Shown one piece after another: positions 43,012-52,824 of a DNA stretch of 64,000 nt (position 1 is its first letter; each line of letters starts with the position of its first letter). This stretch comes from Gammaproteobacteria bacterium. Its GTDB lineage: Bacteria > Pseudomonadota > Gammaproteobacteria > Chromatiales > Chromatiaceae. The stretch lies in the NCBI GenBank assembly GCA_020445255.1, contig JAGRGY010000027.1, positions 1 through 64,000 of the forward strand, written 5' to 3'. The translations under genes and the position numbers were made by a program. A model generated the notes under the pieces. That model had not been told where the DNA came from. It ran no database searches and saw only the letters and a list, made by a program, of their open reading frames with translations.

Positions 43012-46000
43012 TCAGGTCGTCGCCTGCGATTCCGGTTCCGTTTCGGTGGCGTCGACCTGCGGGTGATGCTCGCGCGCCAGCAGCAGGTACACGGCCGGCA
43101 CCACGAACAGCGTGAACAGCGTGCCGATGCCGAGCCCGGTCGTGATCACGAGGCCGATGTCGAAACGGCTCACGGCACCCGGCCCGCTCGCGGTCAGCAG
43201 CGGGATCATCGCGACCAGCATCGCCACGGTCGTCATCAGGATCGGGCGCAGCCGGATCGTCGACGCGCGTTCGATCGCGGCACGCTTGCCCAGTCCCTCG
43301 GTCAGCTGCAGCTGGTTCGCGAACTCGACGATCAGGATGCCGTTCTTCGCGATCAGGCCGATCAGCGTGATCAGTCCGACCTGGGTGTAGATGTTCACGG
43401 TCGCGAGGCCGAGCGTCAGGAACGCCAGCGCGCCGGCGATCGACATCGGCACCGACACCAGGATGATCAGCGGATCGCGCCAGCTCTCGAACTGCGCCGC
43501 CAGCACCAGGTAGATCACCAGCAGCGACATGAAGAAGGTCGCGACCAGCGCACTGCCCTGCTGGGCGAACTGGCGCGTACCGCCGGTGTAGTCGAACGTG
43601 TAGCCGAACGGGAACTCCTCGCGCGCGATCTGTTGCATCGCCGCCATCGCGTCGCCTTCAGACACGCCCGGTGCCATCAGCCCCTCGATCGTGACCGCGT
43701 TGAGCTGCTGGAACTGGGTGCGCTTGCTCGGCTCCACGGCACGCTCGATCCGGACCAGCGACGACAGCGGCACCTGGTCGCCGCTGGCGCTGCGCAGGTA
43801 CAGGTCGCCGAGCATGTCCGGGTTCAGGCGGAACAGGCGTTCGACCTGCGGGATGACCTTGTAGCTGCGGCCATCGAGGCTGAAGCGGTTGACGTCGTTG
43901 CCGCCGAGCAGCGTGGCCAGGTTCTGGCCGATGTCGGCCATCGAGATGCCGAGGTCGGCGGCGCGGTTGCGGTCGATGACCAGGATCGCCTTCGGTCGGG
44001 AGAACTCGATCGATTTGCGCAGGAACAGGAACTGGCCGCTGGCCATGCCACGCCCGACCAGCTTGTCGGCGATCGCGTCGATGTCGCGGAAGTCGCTGTC
44101 GCTCTGCACGACGAACTGGAACGGCAGGCCGCTGCTGCCCGGCAGGCTGGGGCGCGGAAACACCGCGACCTGCAGTCCGGCGACCTGGCTCAGCAGGCCC
44201 TGCACCTCGGGCAGCACCTGGTCCTGCGAGCGCGTGCGCTCGCGCGGCGGCGGCATCTTGAAACCGCCGAACACGACGTTGCCGTCGCCGCCGAAACCGA
44301 GCAGCAGGAAGCTCTCGTGGTACTCGGGCACCTTCTCGAACGCGTCGATGATCTCGCGCGTGTAGGCCTCGTTGTATTCCAGCGACGCGTCCTGCGGCGC
44401 GACCGCCTGGAAGAACAGGATGCTCTGGTCCTCGGTCGGCGCGAGCTCGGCCTTGGTGGTCGTGAACATGAACCAGATGCTGCCGAGCACGACCACCGCG
44501 AACAGCAGCGTCGCCGGCAGGTAGGTCAGCGCGGACTGCAGGCGGCGCAGGTAGAAGTTCGACAGGCCGTTGAGGAAGTGCTCGACCCAGCGTTCGAAGC
44601 GCCCCTCGCCGCCGGCCGGGCGCAGCACCTTCGACGACAGCATCGGCGACAGCGTCAGCGCGACGACGCCCGAGATCAGCACCGCGCCGGCGAGTGAGAA
44701 CGCGAACTCGGTGAACAGCGTGCCGACCAGGCCGCCCATGAAGCCGATCGGTGCGTACACGGCGACCAGCGTCGTCGTCATCGCGATGATCGGCAGGCCG
44801 AGTTCGCGCGCGCCGTCGATCGCGGCCTGGAAGCGCGACTTGCCCATCTCGATGTGGCGATGGACGTTCTCGACCACGACGATCGCGTCGTCGACCACCA
44901 GGCCGATCGCCAGCACCATCGCCAGCAGCGTCAGCAGGTTGATCGAGAACCCGGCCAGCAGCATCAGGAACGCCGCGCCGATCAGCGACAGCGGCACCGC
45001 GACCGCCGGGATCAGCGCGGCGCGCATCGAGCCCAGCGACAGGAAGATCACGATCAACACGATGCCGACCGCCTCGATCAGGGTCGTGAACACCTCGTCG
45101 ATCGAGTCCTGGATGAACTGGCTGGCATCGTAGGGGATGTGCGCCTCGAGGCCGCTCGGCAGCTGGGTGCGGATGTCGTCGAGCGCGCGGTGCACGGCCT
45201 TGGCCACGGTCAGCGGGTTCGCGCCCGGCGCCTGCGACACACCGACGAAGATCGCCGGTTCGCCCTTGTACCAGGTCGCCGTCTCGTAGTCCTCGGCGCC
45301 GAGTTCGACGCGCGCGATGTCGTGCAGGCGCACCAGCGTGTCGCCGCTGGCGCGCACGACCAGGTTGCGGAACGACTCGACGTCGCCGACATCGGTGGTC
45401 GCGGTCAGGTCGAGCAGCGTGTACTCGGCGCGCGTCTGGCCGATGCCCGACAGGTAGTTGTTGGCGCGCAGCACGTCGGCCACGTCCTGTGCCGTGACGC
45501 CGAGCGCGGCCATGCGGCGCGGGTCGAGCCAGACGCGCATCGCGAAGGTCTTGTTGCCGATCAACTCGGCCTTGGCCACGCCGGGCAGCGCCTGCAGCTT
45601 CGGCTGCACCACGCGCAACAGGTAGTCGTTGATCTGCGAGGCCGCCATCTCGCGGCTGTAGAAGGCCATGTACATCAGCGCGGTGCGGTCGCCGGTCTGC
45701 GACGTGATGACCGGGTCCTGGGCGTCGGCCGGCAGCACGTTGCGGCGGCTCGCGACCTTGGCCTGGATCTCGGCGACGGCGTCGTTCGGCGGGTAGTTCA
45801 GGCGCATGTGCGCCTCGATCACCGACTGTCCCTGGCGGCTGGTCGACGACAGGTAGTCGATGCCCTGCGCCTCGGCGATCGCCTGCTGCAGCGGCGTGGT
45901 GATGAAGCCCTTGACCAGCTCGCCGCTGGCGCCCGGGTAGCTGGTCGTGACCGTGACCACGGTGTCTTCGGTCGCCGGGTACTGGCGCACCTCGAGCGAC

Positions 46001-46089
46001 GCGATCGCGCGCAGGCCGACCACCAGGATCAGCAGGCTGACGACGCTGGCCAGCACCGGCCGGCGGATATAGATGTCGGTGAACGTCAT
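43012..46089 (-). CDS. RND efflux permease
   Basis: 1025 aa, normal for the HAE1/AcrB class. It has 12 expected membrane segments in two halves. The proton-relay helix 4 sequence LAIGLVVDDAIVVVENVHRH and the N-terminal FTDIYIRRPVLASVVSLLIL are typical. Periplasmic porter motifs (GKSRFQAAIDGARELG as the linking loop) are intact. With the fusion protein encoded directly upstream it would form a tripartite exporter; the outer-membrane channel is not encoded here. Its ATG overlaps the stop of the upstream gene by four bases. Substrates cannot be told from sequence. Confidence 0.95.
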   Translation of the reverse strand: MTFTDIYIRRPVLASVVSLLILVVGLRAIASLEVRQYPATEDTVVTVTTSYPGASGELVKGFITTPLQQAIAEAQGIDYLSSTSRQGQSVIEAHMRLNYPPNDAVAEIQAKVASRRNVLPADAQDPVITSQTGDRTALMYMAFYSREMAASQINDYLLRVVQPKLQALPGVAKAELIGNKTFAMRVWLDPRRMAALGVTAQDVADVLRANNYLSGIGQTRAEYTLLDLTATTDVGDVESFRNLVVRASGDTLVRLHDIARVELGAEDYETATWYKGEPAIFVGVSQAPGANPLTVAKAVHRALDDIRTQLPSGLEAHIPYDASQFIQDSIDEVFTTLIEAVGIVLIVIFLSLGSMRAALIPAVAVPLSLIGAAFLMLLAGFSINLLTLLAMVLAIGLVVDDAIVVVENVHRHIEMGKSRFQAAIDGARELGLPIIAMTTTLVAVYAPIGFMGGLVGTLFTEFAFSLAGAVLISGVVALTLSPMLSSKVLRPAGGEGRFERWVEHFLNGLSNFYLRRLQSALTYLPATLLFAVVVLGSIWFMFTTTKAELAPTEDQSILFFQAVAPQDASLEYNEAYTREIIDAFEKVPEYHESFLLLGFGGDGNVVFGGFKMPPPRERTRSQDQVLPEVQGLLSQVAGLQVAVFPRPSLPGSSGLPFQFVVQSDSDFRDIDAIADKLVGRGMASGQFLFLRKSIEFSRPKAILVIDRNRAADLGISMADIGQNLATLLGGNDVNRFSLDGRSYKVIPQVERLFRLNPDMLGDLYLRSASGDQVPLSSLVRIERAVEPSKRTQFQQLNAVTIEGLMAPGVSEGDAMAAMQQIAREEFPFGYTFDYTGGTRQFAQQGSALVATFFMSLLVIYLVLAAQFESWRDPLIILVSVPMSIAGALAFLTLGLATVNIYTQVGLITLIGLIAKNGILIVEFANQLQLTEGLGKRAAIERASTIRLRPILMTTVAMLVAMIPLLTASGPGAVSRFDIGLVITTGLGIGTLFTLFVVPAVYLLLAREHHPQVDATETEPESQATT

Positions 46090-47207
46090 GCGTCTTTGCC
46101 CGTCGCGTCCTTGCCCTGTTCGGCGCGCTCACCGGGCGCCGGCTTGGCGTCGAGCGTGACCGCCTGGCCGTTGCGCAGCTTGTTGGCGCCGGCGCTGACC
46201 ACGCGTTCGCCGGCGGCGAGGCCCGACAGCACCGCGACGCGCCCGTCGCGCGTGCGCCCGGTCTCGATCTGGCGCCGCTCGACGCTCAGCTTGCCGTCCT
46301 TGTCGACGATCAGGTACACGGAGTTGCCATAGGGGGCGTAGCTGATCGCGGTGTCCGGCACCGTGACGACGGCGTCCTCAGTGGGCAGGATCACGCGCAC
46401 GTCGGCGAACATGCCGGGGCGCAGGCGCTGGTCGGCGTTGCCGAGCCGCGCGCGCACCCGGAAGCTGCGACTGCCGACCTGGACGCCCGGGTCGATCGCC
46501 TCGATCGTGCCGTCGAATGCCTGGCCGGGGTACGCCTGCACCTTGACCTCGACGCCCTGCCCGGTCGCGATGCGCGCGAGTTCGCGTTCGGGCAGCGTGA
46601 AATCGACATAGATCGGGTCGAGCTGCTCGAGCGGCACGATCGGCGCGCCGGGTGTCAGGTACTCGCCGAGGTCGACACGGCGGATGCCGAGCCGGCCGGC
46701 GAACGGTGCACGGATGCGCTTCTTCTCGATCAGCGCCTGCTGTGCGGCGACCTGGGCGTCGGCATTGTCGAGCGTCGCCCGGGCCTCGTCATAGTCCGAC
46801 TTGGAGACCGACTTGTCGCGCACCAGCTTGGCCGCGCGGTCGAACTTCAACTGCGCCAGCGAGCGCTCCGCCAACAGGCCCTTGAGCTGCGCCTGGTCGG
46901 TGTCGTCGTCGAGCGCCAGCAGCAGATCGCCCTGCGCCACCGTCTGGCCGGACTGGAACTGGATCGATGCGATCTGGCCGCCGACCTCGCTGGTCACCTC
47001 GATGCCTGCCGCCGCGGTCAGGCTGCCGACGACCTGGATCTGCGCCTGCCACTGCTCGACCCGGGCCTCGGCCGCGGCGATCACGGCCGGTGGCGGACCG
47101 CCGGCCTGCATCTGCGCCATCTGCGCGGCGGTGTGTTGCTTCCAGCCGAAGATGCCACCGAAGATCGCGGCGAGCAGCAGGATGACGAGGACGATGCGGA
47201 TGAACAT
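46086..47207 (-). CDS. RND periplasmic adaptor (membrane fusion protein)
   Basis: 373 aa from ATG 47207. It has an N-terminal signal anchor (MFIRIVLVILLLAAIFGGIF), a lipoyl-like domain (GGQIASIQFQSGQTVAQGDL), a coiled hairpin (SVSKSDYDEARATLDNADAQ), then KKRIRAPFAGRLGIRRVDLG and the beta-barrel/membrane-proximal domains. It links the RND permease to an outer-membrane channel. It is the first gene of the pair. The divergent TetR gene lies 241 bases upstream. Confidence 0.94.
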   Translation of the reverse strand: MFIRIVLVILLLAAIFGGIFGWKQHTAAQMAQMQAGGPPPAVIAAAEARVEQWQAQIQVVGSLTAAAGIEVTSEVGGQIASIQFQSGQTVAQGDLLLALDDDTDQAQLKGLLAERSLAQLKFDRAAKLVRDKSVSKSDYDEARATLDNADAQVAAQQALIEKKRIRAPFAGRLGIRRVDLGEYLTPGAPIVPLEQLDPIYVDFTLPERELARIATGQGVEVKVQAYPGQAFDGTIEAIDPGVQVGSRSFRVRARLGNADQRLRPGMFADVRVILPTEDAVVTVPDTAISYAPYGNSVYLIVDKDGKLSVERRQIETGRTRDGRVAVLSGLAAGERVVSAGANKLRNGQAVTLDAKPAPGERAEQGKDATGKDA

Positions 47208-47360
47208 GAGCGGATCCTTTGCAGGGCTCGACAAACCATGGGTTCGGGTCGGGTGTGAAAGTTCACGGCAAACGGCCCCGGCGCCATACGGCGGCCCCGG
47301 GCCGTGCGCCGGACGCGAATCACATCCGGTAGCGACGGCACCATCGGTGTCGTGGGTAAA

Positions 47361-47380
47361 CTATACGGTGTAGTGTACAC
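47361..47380. promoter_or_regulatory. Probable TetR operator between tetR and the efflux genes
   Basis: CTATACGGTGTAGTGTACAC contains the imperfect repeat CTATAC/GTGTAG and the exact repeat GTGTA/TACAC. It stands out from GC-rich surroundings and sits in the divergent region. TATAC-like sequences could also serve as a -10 box. Confidence 0.55.
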
Positions 47381-47448
47381 GTTCGCCGAACTCTGCCATC
47401 ATAAATTTTCATGAGCGTTCATCATCGCGTCGCACGCGCCCCAGCGCA

Positions 47449-48081
47449 TTGAACCCGCCCGCCCATCTGCACGCCCTGAGCGTCAGCGAACAGAAGCGCG
47501 ACGCGATCCTGGCCGCGGCGCTGGGCGAGTTCGAGACCCACGGCTACCGCGGCACCAGCATGGACCGGGTGGCGGCCAGTGCGCAGGTATCAAAGCGCAC
47601 CGTCTACAACCACTTCCCCAGCAAGCGCGCGCTGTTCGACGCGATCGCGGCGCAGCTGATTGCGCACGTGCATCAGGGCAGCACCCTGCCCTACGACCCG
47701 GCCCAACCGATCGACGTCCAGCTGCGCCGGATCATCGGCCAGGTCGTCGACCTGTTCGTCGCGCCGTCGTTCATGAGCCTGGCGCGGGTCACGCTGGTCG
47801 AGCTGATCCGCTCGCCGGAGCTCGCGCGCGGCACCTACGAACTGTTTCGCGAGCGTCAGACCGGTCTCGCCGACTGGCTCGCGGCCGCGGCCGGCGACGG
47901 CCTGCTGGTCGTCGACGACCCGGTGTGGGCCGCCGATCAGCTGTTCGGCATGATCAAGGCGTTCGCGTTCTGGCCGCAGATCCTCGGCGATCAGCCGGCC
48001 CCCGATGCCGCTATGCGTGCCCGCATCATCGAGTCGACGGCCGCGGTGTTCATCGCCGGCCATCTGCCTGTCCGCGCGTGA
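47449..48081 (+). CDS. TetR-family transcriptional regulator
   Basis: 210 aa from TTG 47449. No ATG or GTG is in frame upstream within 50 bases, and no clear ribosome site is seen, so the start is uncertain. The N-terminal helix-turn-helix is standard: KRDAILAAALGEFETHGYRG, TSMDRVAASAQVSKRTVYNHF, PSKRALFDAI. The C-terminal ligand domain resembles the AefR-like type (LARVTLVELIRSPELARGTY). Its divergent position suggests it represses the RND pump in response to a substrate. Confidence 0.88.
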   Translation: MNPPAHLHALSVSEQKRDAILAAALGEFETHGYRGTSMDRVAASAQVSKRTVYNHFPSKRALFDAIAAQLIAHVHQGSTLPYDPAQPIDVQLRRIIGQVVDLFVAPSFMSLARVTLVELIRSPELARGTYELFRERQTGLADWLAAAAGDGLLVVDDPVWAADQLFGMIKAFAFWPQILGDQPAPDAAMRARIIESTAAVFIAGHLPVRA

Positions 48082-48201
48082 TCCACCCCACGCGGGCGCA
48101 CCAAGATAGACCATCGATCGTAGACCGTTAATCGAAACTTAAGGTCGTCGGCGTGGCGGCCGCTATCGAGCTTCAGTCTCTGGCCTCGATAGGACATCGT
48201 G

Positions 48202-49071
48202 ATGAAACGGTCAATTGTACATGTCTGGATACTGCCCCTATTCCTGCTCGCCCTGCTCAGCGCCGACGTGCTCGCGGTGACAGCGAGCGAATACGCCACC
48301 GTGATCAACCTCGCCGGTCGCCAGCGCATGCTGACGCAGAAGATGTCAAAGGAGATGCTGCTGGTCGCCAAGGGCGTCGACGCCGATGCCAACCGCGCCG
48401 CGCTGGCCAAGACCGCCGACCTCTTCGATACGACCCTGAAGGGCCTGCGCGACGGCGATGCCGGGCTCGGTCTGCCGCCGACCGAGGACGCCGTGACGCT
48501 GCGCCAGCTGGGCAAGGTCGACGCCCTGTGGCAGCAGTTCCACGCCGTCGTCGCCAAGGTGGTCGAGGGCGGCGACGTGGACATCGACAAGGTCGCCGAA
48601 CTCAACCTGCCGCTGCTGAAGGACATGAACACCGCGGTGCGGCTGTACGAAAAGGCGGCGAGCAAGCAGACCGGCAAGAGCGCCGGCGTCGTCATCAACC
48701 TGGCCGGCAAGCAGCGCATGCTGACGCAGAAGATGTCGAAAGAGGTGCTGCTGGTCGCGCTCGGTCACGATGCCGATGCCAACAAGGCCAATCTGCGCAA
48801 CACCGCGTCACTGTTCGACCGCACGTTGAAGGGCCTGAAGGACGGTGACAGCGACCTCGAACTGCCGGCCACCGGCGATGCCGCGATCCGTACCCAGCTC
48901 GACACGGTCGACGGGCTGTGGCAGCAGTTCAGGCCGCTGGTCGAACGTGCCGGAGCGGTGGAGGCGACGGCGCTGCCCGACGCCGATCTTGCCCAGGTCG
49001 CCAAGTTGAACCTGCCGTTGCTGGCGGAGATGAACAAGGCCGTGAAGATGTACGAGCAGGCCGCGCAATAG
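48202..49071 (+). CDS. Exported protein with two tandem PilJ-type sensor domains
   Basis: 289 aa from ATG 48202 (a GTG at 48199 is adjacent). A signal peptide spans residues 1-25. Two homologous helical domains follow, each opening with almost the same phrase, [20 protein letters not shown] and [20 protein letters not shown], the hallmark of the type IV pilus chemoreceptor (PilJ) N-terminal domain. There is no membrane or signalling domain, so this is a free periplasmic sensor-like protein. The chemoreceptor gene starts 34 bases downstream, suggesting that the two proteins act together. Confidence 0.87.
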   Translation: MKRSIVHVWILPLFLLALLSADVLAVTASEYATVINLAGRQRMLTQKMSKEMLLVAKGVDADANRAALAKTADLFDTTLKGLRDGDAGLGLPPTEDAVTLRQLGKVDALWQQFHAVVAKVVEGGDVDIDKVAELNLPLLKDMNTAVRLYEKAASKQTGKSAGVVINLAGKQRMLTQKMSKEVLLVALGHDADANKANLRNTASLFDRTLKGLKDGDSDLELPATGDAAIRTQLDTVDGLWQQFRPLVERAGAVEATALPDADLAQVAKLNLPLLAEMNKAVKMYEQAAQ

Positions 49072-49105
49072 ACTGCGAACGGGTCCGGTTGCCGGAGGTG
49101 TAGCG

Positions 49106-50803
49106 ATGAGTCTCTACCAGGGTTACGAACGGATCGTCCTCAAGGCGTTCGAACGCTTCTCGATCCGCATGCTGATCAGCGCGGGGTTCGCGATCTTTCT
49201 GTGCGTTGTGCTGACGGTATGGCTGATCGGCCGTACCCAGCTGTCGCGGGCGACCGTCGACATCGCCGATGCAGCCGAGGCGGCGAAGACGATCCACGGG
49301 CTCGCCGAGGGGGTCGGTGACGGTTCGCGCGAGGCGTCGCGCGCCGCACAGCAGGTCAGCGACGACATGAACCGCAAACTGGTCGGTATGCTCGACACCA
49401 ATGCCGCCGACGCGCGTCACCTCGAAAGCGCGTTCGAAAAGACGGTCGCCAATCTCAAGACCCTGATCGACAGCGGCGAGGAGGATCCGGCGCTGCTGAT
49501 GCTCGAGGTTGAGGACATCCACGAAAAGATCCGCCGCGAGTATCTGCCGCGCGTGCGCGATATGGCGGGCGAGATCGCGGCATCGGCGCAGGTCGGCAAG
49601 CAGCTCGCAAGCGGTGCCGACGGCGTCCGGTCGCAGGCCGACGGCTTCGTCACGCAGGCCGCCGAGGTGCTGGCGCTGGCCCAGCATATCCAGCACGATT
49701 CGGCCGCTGCGCACACGCGCGCCGAAACGGCGATGGACACCACGCTGATCGTGATCAGCGTCGCCGTGCTGTTGCTGCTGGTCATCTCGTTCAACACCTA
49801 CCTCGTCATCAGCAGGCCGCTGACCCGGCTGCGCGACCGCATCGCCGACATCGCCGAGGGCGACGGCGACCTCACGCGGCGCCTCGACGCCGGGGCGCGC
49901 AACGAGTTCGGCCAGGTCGCCGGTGCGTTCAACCGTTTCCTGGGCAAGCTGACCCACCTGGTCGGCGCGGTGCGCGCCGCCGGCGACAGCATCGGTGGCG
50001 CCGCGGACCAGGTGCAGCGGGTCACCGAGGAGACGAGTGCCGGCATGCACAGGCAGCAGGCAGAATTGACCCAGATGGTTACCGCCATCGGCCAGCTGTC
50101 GGCGTCGGTCGAAGAGATCGCGCGGCGCGCCGGTGACGCCGAGCAGGCCGCAGGCGACGCCCACCGCGAGGCGTCCTCGGGGCAGGGCGAGGTCGGCACG
50201 ACCATCCAGAGCATCGCGACGCTGGCGACCGAGGTCGACCGCACCGCCGAGATCGTCGGCACTGTGAAAACGGAGAGCCTGGAGATCGGCGGCGTGCTCG
50301 AGGTGATCCGCGGGATCGCCGAACAGACCAATCTGCTGGCGCTCAACGCGGCGATCGAGGCGGCGCGGGCCGGCGAGCAGGGGCGGGGATTCGCCGTGGT
50401 CGCCGACGAGGTGCGCACGCTGGCCACGCGTACCCAGGAGTCGACCGCCGAGATCCACCGCATCATCGACACGTTGCAGGCCGGCGCTGACCAGGCCGCG
50501 CTGGCGATGCAGGCCGAGCGTGAGCGCAGCCATCGTGCGGCCGAACAGGCGCAGCGCGCCGGAGACGCGCTGGCGTCGATCGCGCGCGCCGTCGACCTGA
50601 TCCACGAGGTGAACGCGCAGATCGCGAGTGCCACCGAAGAGCAGTCGGCGTCGGCCGCGACCATGAACAGGAACGTCGCCGCGATCAACGATGTGTCGCA
50701 GCAGACCGCGTCCGCCACCGAGCAGGCCGCGCGCGCCAGCGCCGACGTTGTCGCCCGATCCAACGAACTGAACGAACTGATCGGCCGGTTCAAGATCGAC
50801 TGA
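49106..50803 (+). CDS. Methyl-accepting chemotaxis protein
   Basis: 565 aa. Membrane spans lie at about residues 24-42 ([20 protein letters not shown]) and 210-232 ([20 protein letters not shown]), with a helical periplasmic domain between. A HAMP domain follows ([20 protein letters not shown]). The signalling hairpin tip [20 protein letters not shown] is intact. It is co-transcribed with the tandem PilJ-domain gene, which could bind ligand and present it to this receptor. No other chemotaxis genes are in the window. Confidence 0.94.
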   Translation: MSLYQGYERIVLKAFERFSIRMLISAGFAIFLCVVLTVWLIGRTQLSRATVDIADAAEAAKTIHGLAEGVGDGSREASRAAQQVSDDMNRKLVGMLDTNAADARHLESAFEKTVANLKTLIDSGEEDPALLMLEVEDIHEKIRREYLPRVRDMAGEIAASAQVGKQLASGADGVRSQADGFVTQAAEVLALAQHIQHDSAAAHTRAETAMDTTLIVISVAVLLLLVISFNTYLVISRPLTRLRDRIADIAEGDGDLTRRLDAGARNEFGQVAGAFNRFLGKLTHLVGAVRAAGDSIGGAADQVQRVTEETSAGMHRQQAELTQMVTAIGQLSASVEEIARRAGDAEQAAGDAHREASSGQGEVGTTIQSIATLATEVDRTAEIVGTVKTESLEIGGVLEVIRGIAEQTNLLALNAAIEAARAGEQGRGFAVVADEVRTLATRTQESTAEIHRIIDTLQAGADQAALAMQAERERSHRAAEQAQRAGDALASIARAVDLIHEVNAQIASATEEQSASAATMNRNVAAINDVSQQTASATEQAARASADVVARSNELNELIGRFKID

Positions 50804-50903
50804 GCTTGCGCACACACAGAAAACCGGACCTGCGTCTTCGGGCAGAGCGTGCCGCGCGCGATAGACTCTGGCATAGGAAGTCCGCCCCCGGGAGCATGCC
50901 AAG

Positions 50904-51329
50904 GTGTTGACCCTGCTGGTCGTGAACAGTCTGGTCGTCGCGATCACGGTGATGATCCATTACGAATTCCTGTACCGCGTGTCACGGGCGATCCCGCGCA
51001 TGCGCTTCCGCCATGGCCTGCGGATCGTCGGCGGGGTCTACATGGCGCTGATCGCGCACACGGTCGAGATCTGGTTCTTCGGCCTGGTCTACTACTTCGT
51101 CGACCGCCACGGCGTGTGGGGGCAACTCGGCGGCAACTTCGACGGCAGCCTGCTCGATTGCGTCTATTTCTCGTTCACCACCTTCACCACGCTGGGCTTC
51201 GGCGATATCGAGCCGTTTGGCCACCTGCGCTTCCTGGTCGGCCTGGAGTCGCTGACCGGCCTGGTGCTGATCACCTGGAGTGCGTCGTTCCTGTTCTACG
51301 AGATGCAGCGTCACTGGGACCGCGGCTGA
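50904..51329 (+). CDS. Two-pore-helix ion channel family protein
   Basis: 141 aa from GTG 50904, with GGAG upstream. Three hydrophobic segments are visible. The pore loop SFTTFTTLGFGDIEPFG precedes the last segment and matches the ion-channel 2 family, but the filter reads TLGFGD instead of the potassium-selective TVGYGD, so selectivity is uncertain. It lies 100 bases after the chemoreceptor gene with no terminator in between, so co-transcription is possible. Inner-membrane. Confidence 0.82.
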   Translation: MLTLLVVNSLVVAITVMIHYEFLYRVSRAIPRMRFRHGLRIVGGVYMALIAHTVEIWFFGLVYYFVDRHGVWGQLGGNFDGSLLDCVYFSFTTFTTLGFGDIEPFGHLRFLVGLESLTGLVLITWSASFLFYEMQRHWDRG

Positions 51330-51465
51330 GTCGCGTGGCCATGCGGCACGATCCGCGCTGCACCCCTGTCGCCGATCCTGTTCACACAACGCCCGACCCG
51401 CGGTTGTTGCCGTGACAGCGACAGCGTAGGCTCGCCGGCATGAGAATCCCCGCCCGCCTTGCGAC

Positions 51466-52056
51466 ATGATCGAGCAGACGCCGGCCGAGGCGCTGGTCGC
51501 GCTGCTGGCGCGTTGCGCGCTCGGCGACCGTGCCGCGTTCGCCGATCTTTATCATGCGACCTCGGCGAAACTGTTTGCCGTGCTGCTGCGTATGTTGAAG
51601 AACGAGGAGCTGGCGGAGGACGCCTTGCAGGACGTGTTCATCAACGTGTGGCACAAGGCCGGCGACTACCACGCCGGGCGCGGAGCGGTGATGACCTGGC
51701 TGATCAGCATCGCGCGTTACCGTGCGATCGACATGCTGCGCCGCCGGCGTGCGTCGCTGCAGGACGAGACCGGCGACGCCGGGCCGTCGCCGGATTCGCT
51801 GCCGGCCAGCGACGGCGACCCGTTCGAACATACCTGCCGTGTCGCCAATGACCGCCGCCTGGCCGAGTGTCTCGATGCGCTCGATGGCCAGCGCCGTGCG
51901 TGCCTGGTGCTGGCCTACTGTGACGGTTACACCCATGAGGAATTGAGCCGCCGCCTGGGCTCGCCGGTCGGTACGATCAAGAGCTGGGTTCGGCGCGGTC
52001 TGCAGGGGCTCAGGGACTGCCTGTCACGCGGCGGTCCGGAGGTGGCCGGTGGCTGA
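51466..52056 (+). CDS. ECF-type RNA polymerase sigma factor (first)
   Basis: 196 aa. Region 2 contains DRAAFADLYHATSAKLFAVL and ELAEDALQDVFINVWHKAGD, with the core-binding and -10 recognition segment TWLISIARYRAIDMLRRRRA. Region 4 has LVLAYCDGYTHEELSRRLGS followed by PVGTIKSWVRRGLQGLRDCL. It overlaps the anti-sigma gene by 8 bases, an arrangement typical of coupled sigma/anti-sigma pairs of the SigK type. It should direct a small envelope or redox stress regulon. Confidence 0.93.
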   Translation: MIEQTPAEALVALLARCALGDRAAFADLYHATSAKLFAVLLRMLKNEELAEDALQDVFINVWHKAGDYHAGRGAVMTWLISIARYRAIDMLRRRRASLQDETGDAGPSPDSLPASDGDPFEHTCRVANDRRLAECLDALDGQRRACLVLAYCDGYTHEELSRRLGSPVGTIKSWVRRGLQGLRDCLSRGGPEVAGG

Positions 52057-52753
52057 GCCATTGACCGACGAACTGCGCGAACAGGCCGCCGAGTATGTAC
52101 TCGGTACGCTGGCCGGCGAGGACCGCCGCGCGTTCGAGCGGCTGCTCGCCGACAATCCGTCGCTGCGCACGGAGATCGCGGCGTGGGAGGCGCGCCTGGT
52201 TGGCCTCACCGATGCCACGTCGCCGGTCCGGCCGCCGCAGCGCGTGTGGCTGGCGATCGAGGACGCGATCGCGCCGTCGACCGACGCCGACCCGCACCAG
52301 CGCCGCCGTGGCTGGACTCACTCGCTGGCGCTGTGGCGTGGTCTGGCACTGGCCGCGCTGCTGGCGCTGGTCGTCATCACGGTGCCGCCGCTGCTGACGC
52401 CGCCGGCGCCGCGGGTGCCCGAACCCGTCTACAACCTGGTGGTGCGCGACGACGCGGCGCGGCCACTGTGGATGGTCGCCTGCGACTGGCGCACGCGTAC
52501 CTATGAGGTCACGCGCGTTGCGGCTGGCGCGCCGGTGGACGGCAAATCGCACGAGCTGTGGCTGGTCCCGGCCGATGGCGGCACGCCGATGTCGCTGGGC
52601 CTGATCGACCGCGACACCTTCACCGCGGCGCTGCCGGCTGCGGCCACCTGGCGCAACGCCAAGGCGTTCGCGGTCAGCCTCGAGCCGGCCGGCGGGTCGC
52701 CGACCGGGGCACCGACCGGGCCGGTGCTGCACGTCGCTGCGGTGCCGGGCTGA
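52049..52753 (+). CDS. Anti-sigma factor (RskA-like)
   Basis: 234 aa from GTG 52049. The N-terminal cytoplasmic anti-sigma domain (ELREQAAEYVLGTLAGEDRR) is followed by one membrane span (about 93-113, LALAALLALVVITVPPLL) and a periplasmic RskA-type domain (LWMVACDWRTRTYEVTRVAA, HELWLVPADGGTPMSLG). It should hold the upstream sigma factor at the membrane until a periplasmic signal releases it. It overlaps the sigma gene and precedes the DUF255 gene by 71 bases. Confidence 0.92.
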   Translation: MAEPLTDELREQAAEYVLGTLAGEDRRAFERLLADNPSLRTEIAAWEARLVGLTDATSPVRPPQRVWLAIEDAIAPSTDADPHQRRRGWTHSLALWRGLALAALLALVVITVPPLLTPPAPRVPEPVYNLVVRDDAARPLWMVACDWRTRTYEVTRVAAGAPVDGKSHELWLVPADGGTPMSLGLIDRDTFTAALPAAATWRNAKAFAVSLEPAGGSPTGAPTGPVLHVAAVPG

Positions 52754-52824
52754 TTTTTCGACACCGCCTGCATCCGAATCCCCGCGGCATGCGTATATCC
52801 AGGTAAACAGACCTGGAGAAAAGC

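Noticed and set aside
43063..46332. Long frames on both strands overlapping the RND permease
   Set aside because: The permease at 43012-46089 explains the coding signal with full conservation; the other frames have biased Arg/Gln/Asp composition.
51445..52790. Shared GAATCCCCGC decamer before the first sigma gene and the DUF255 gene as an ECF promoter
   Set aside because: The distance to any -10-like CGTA does not fit a 16-17 base spacer in either place, so it is not supported as a promoter.
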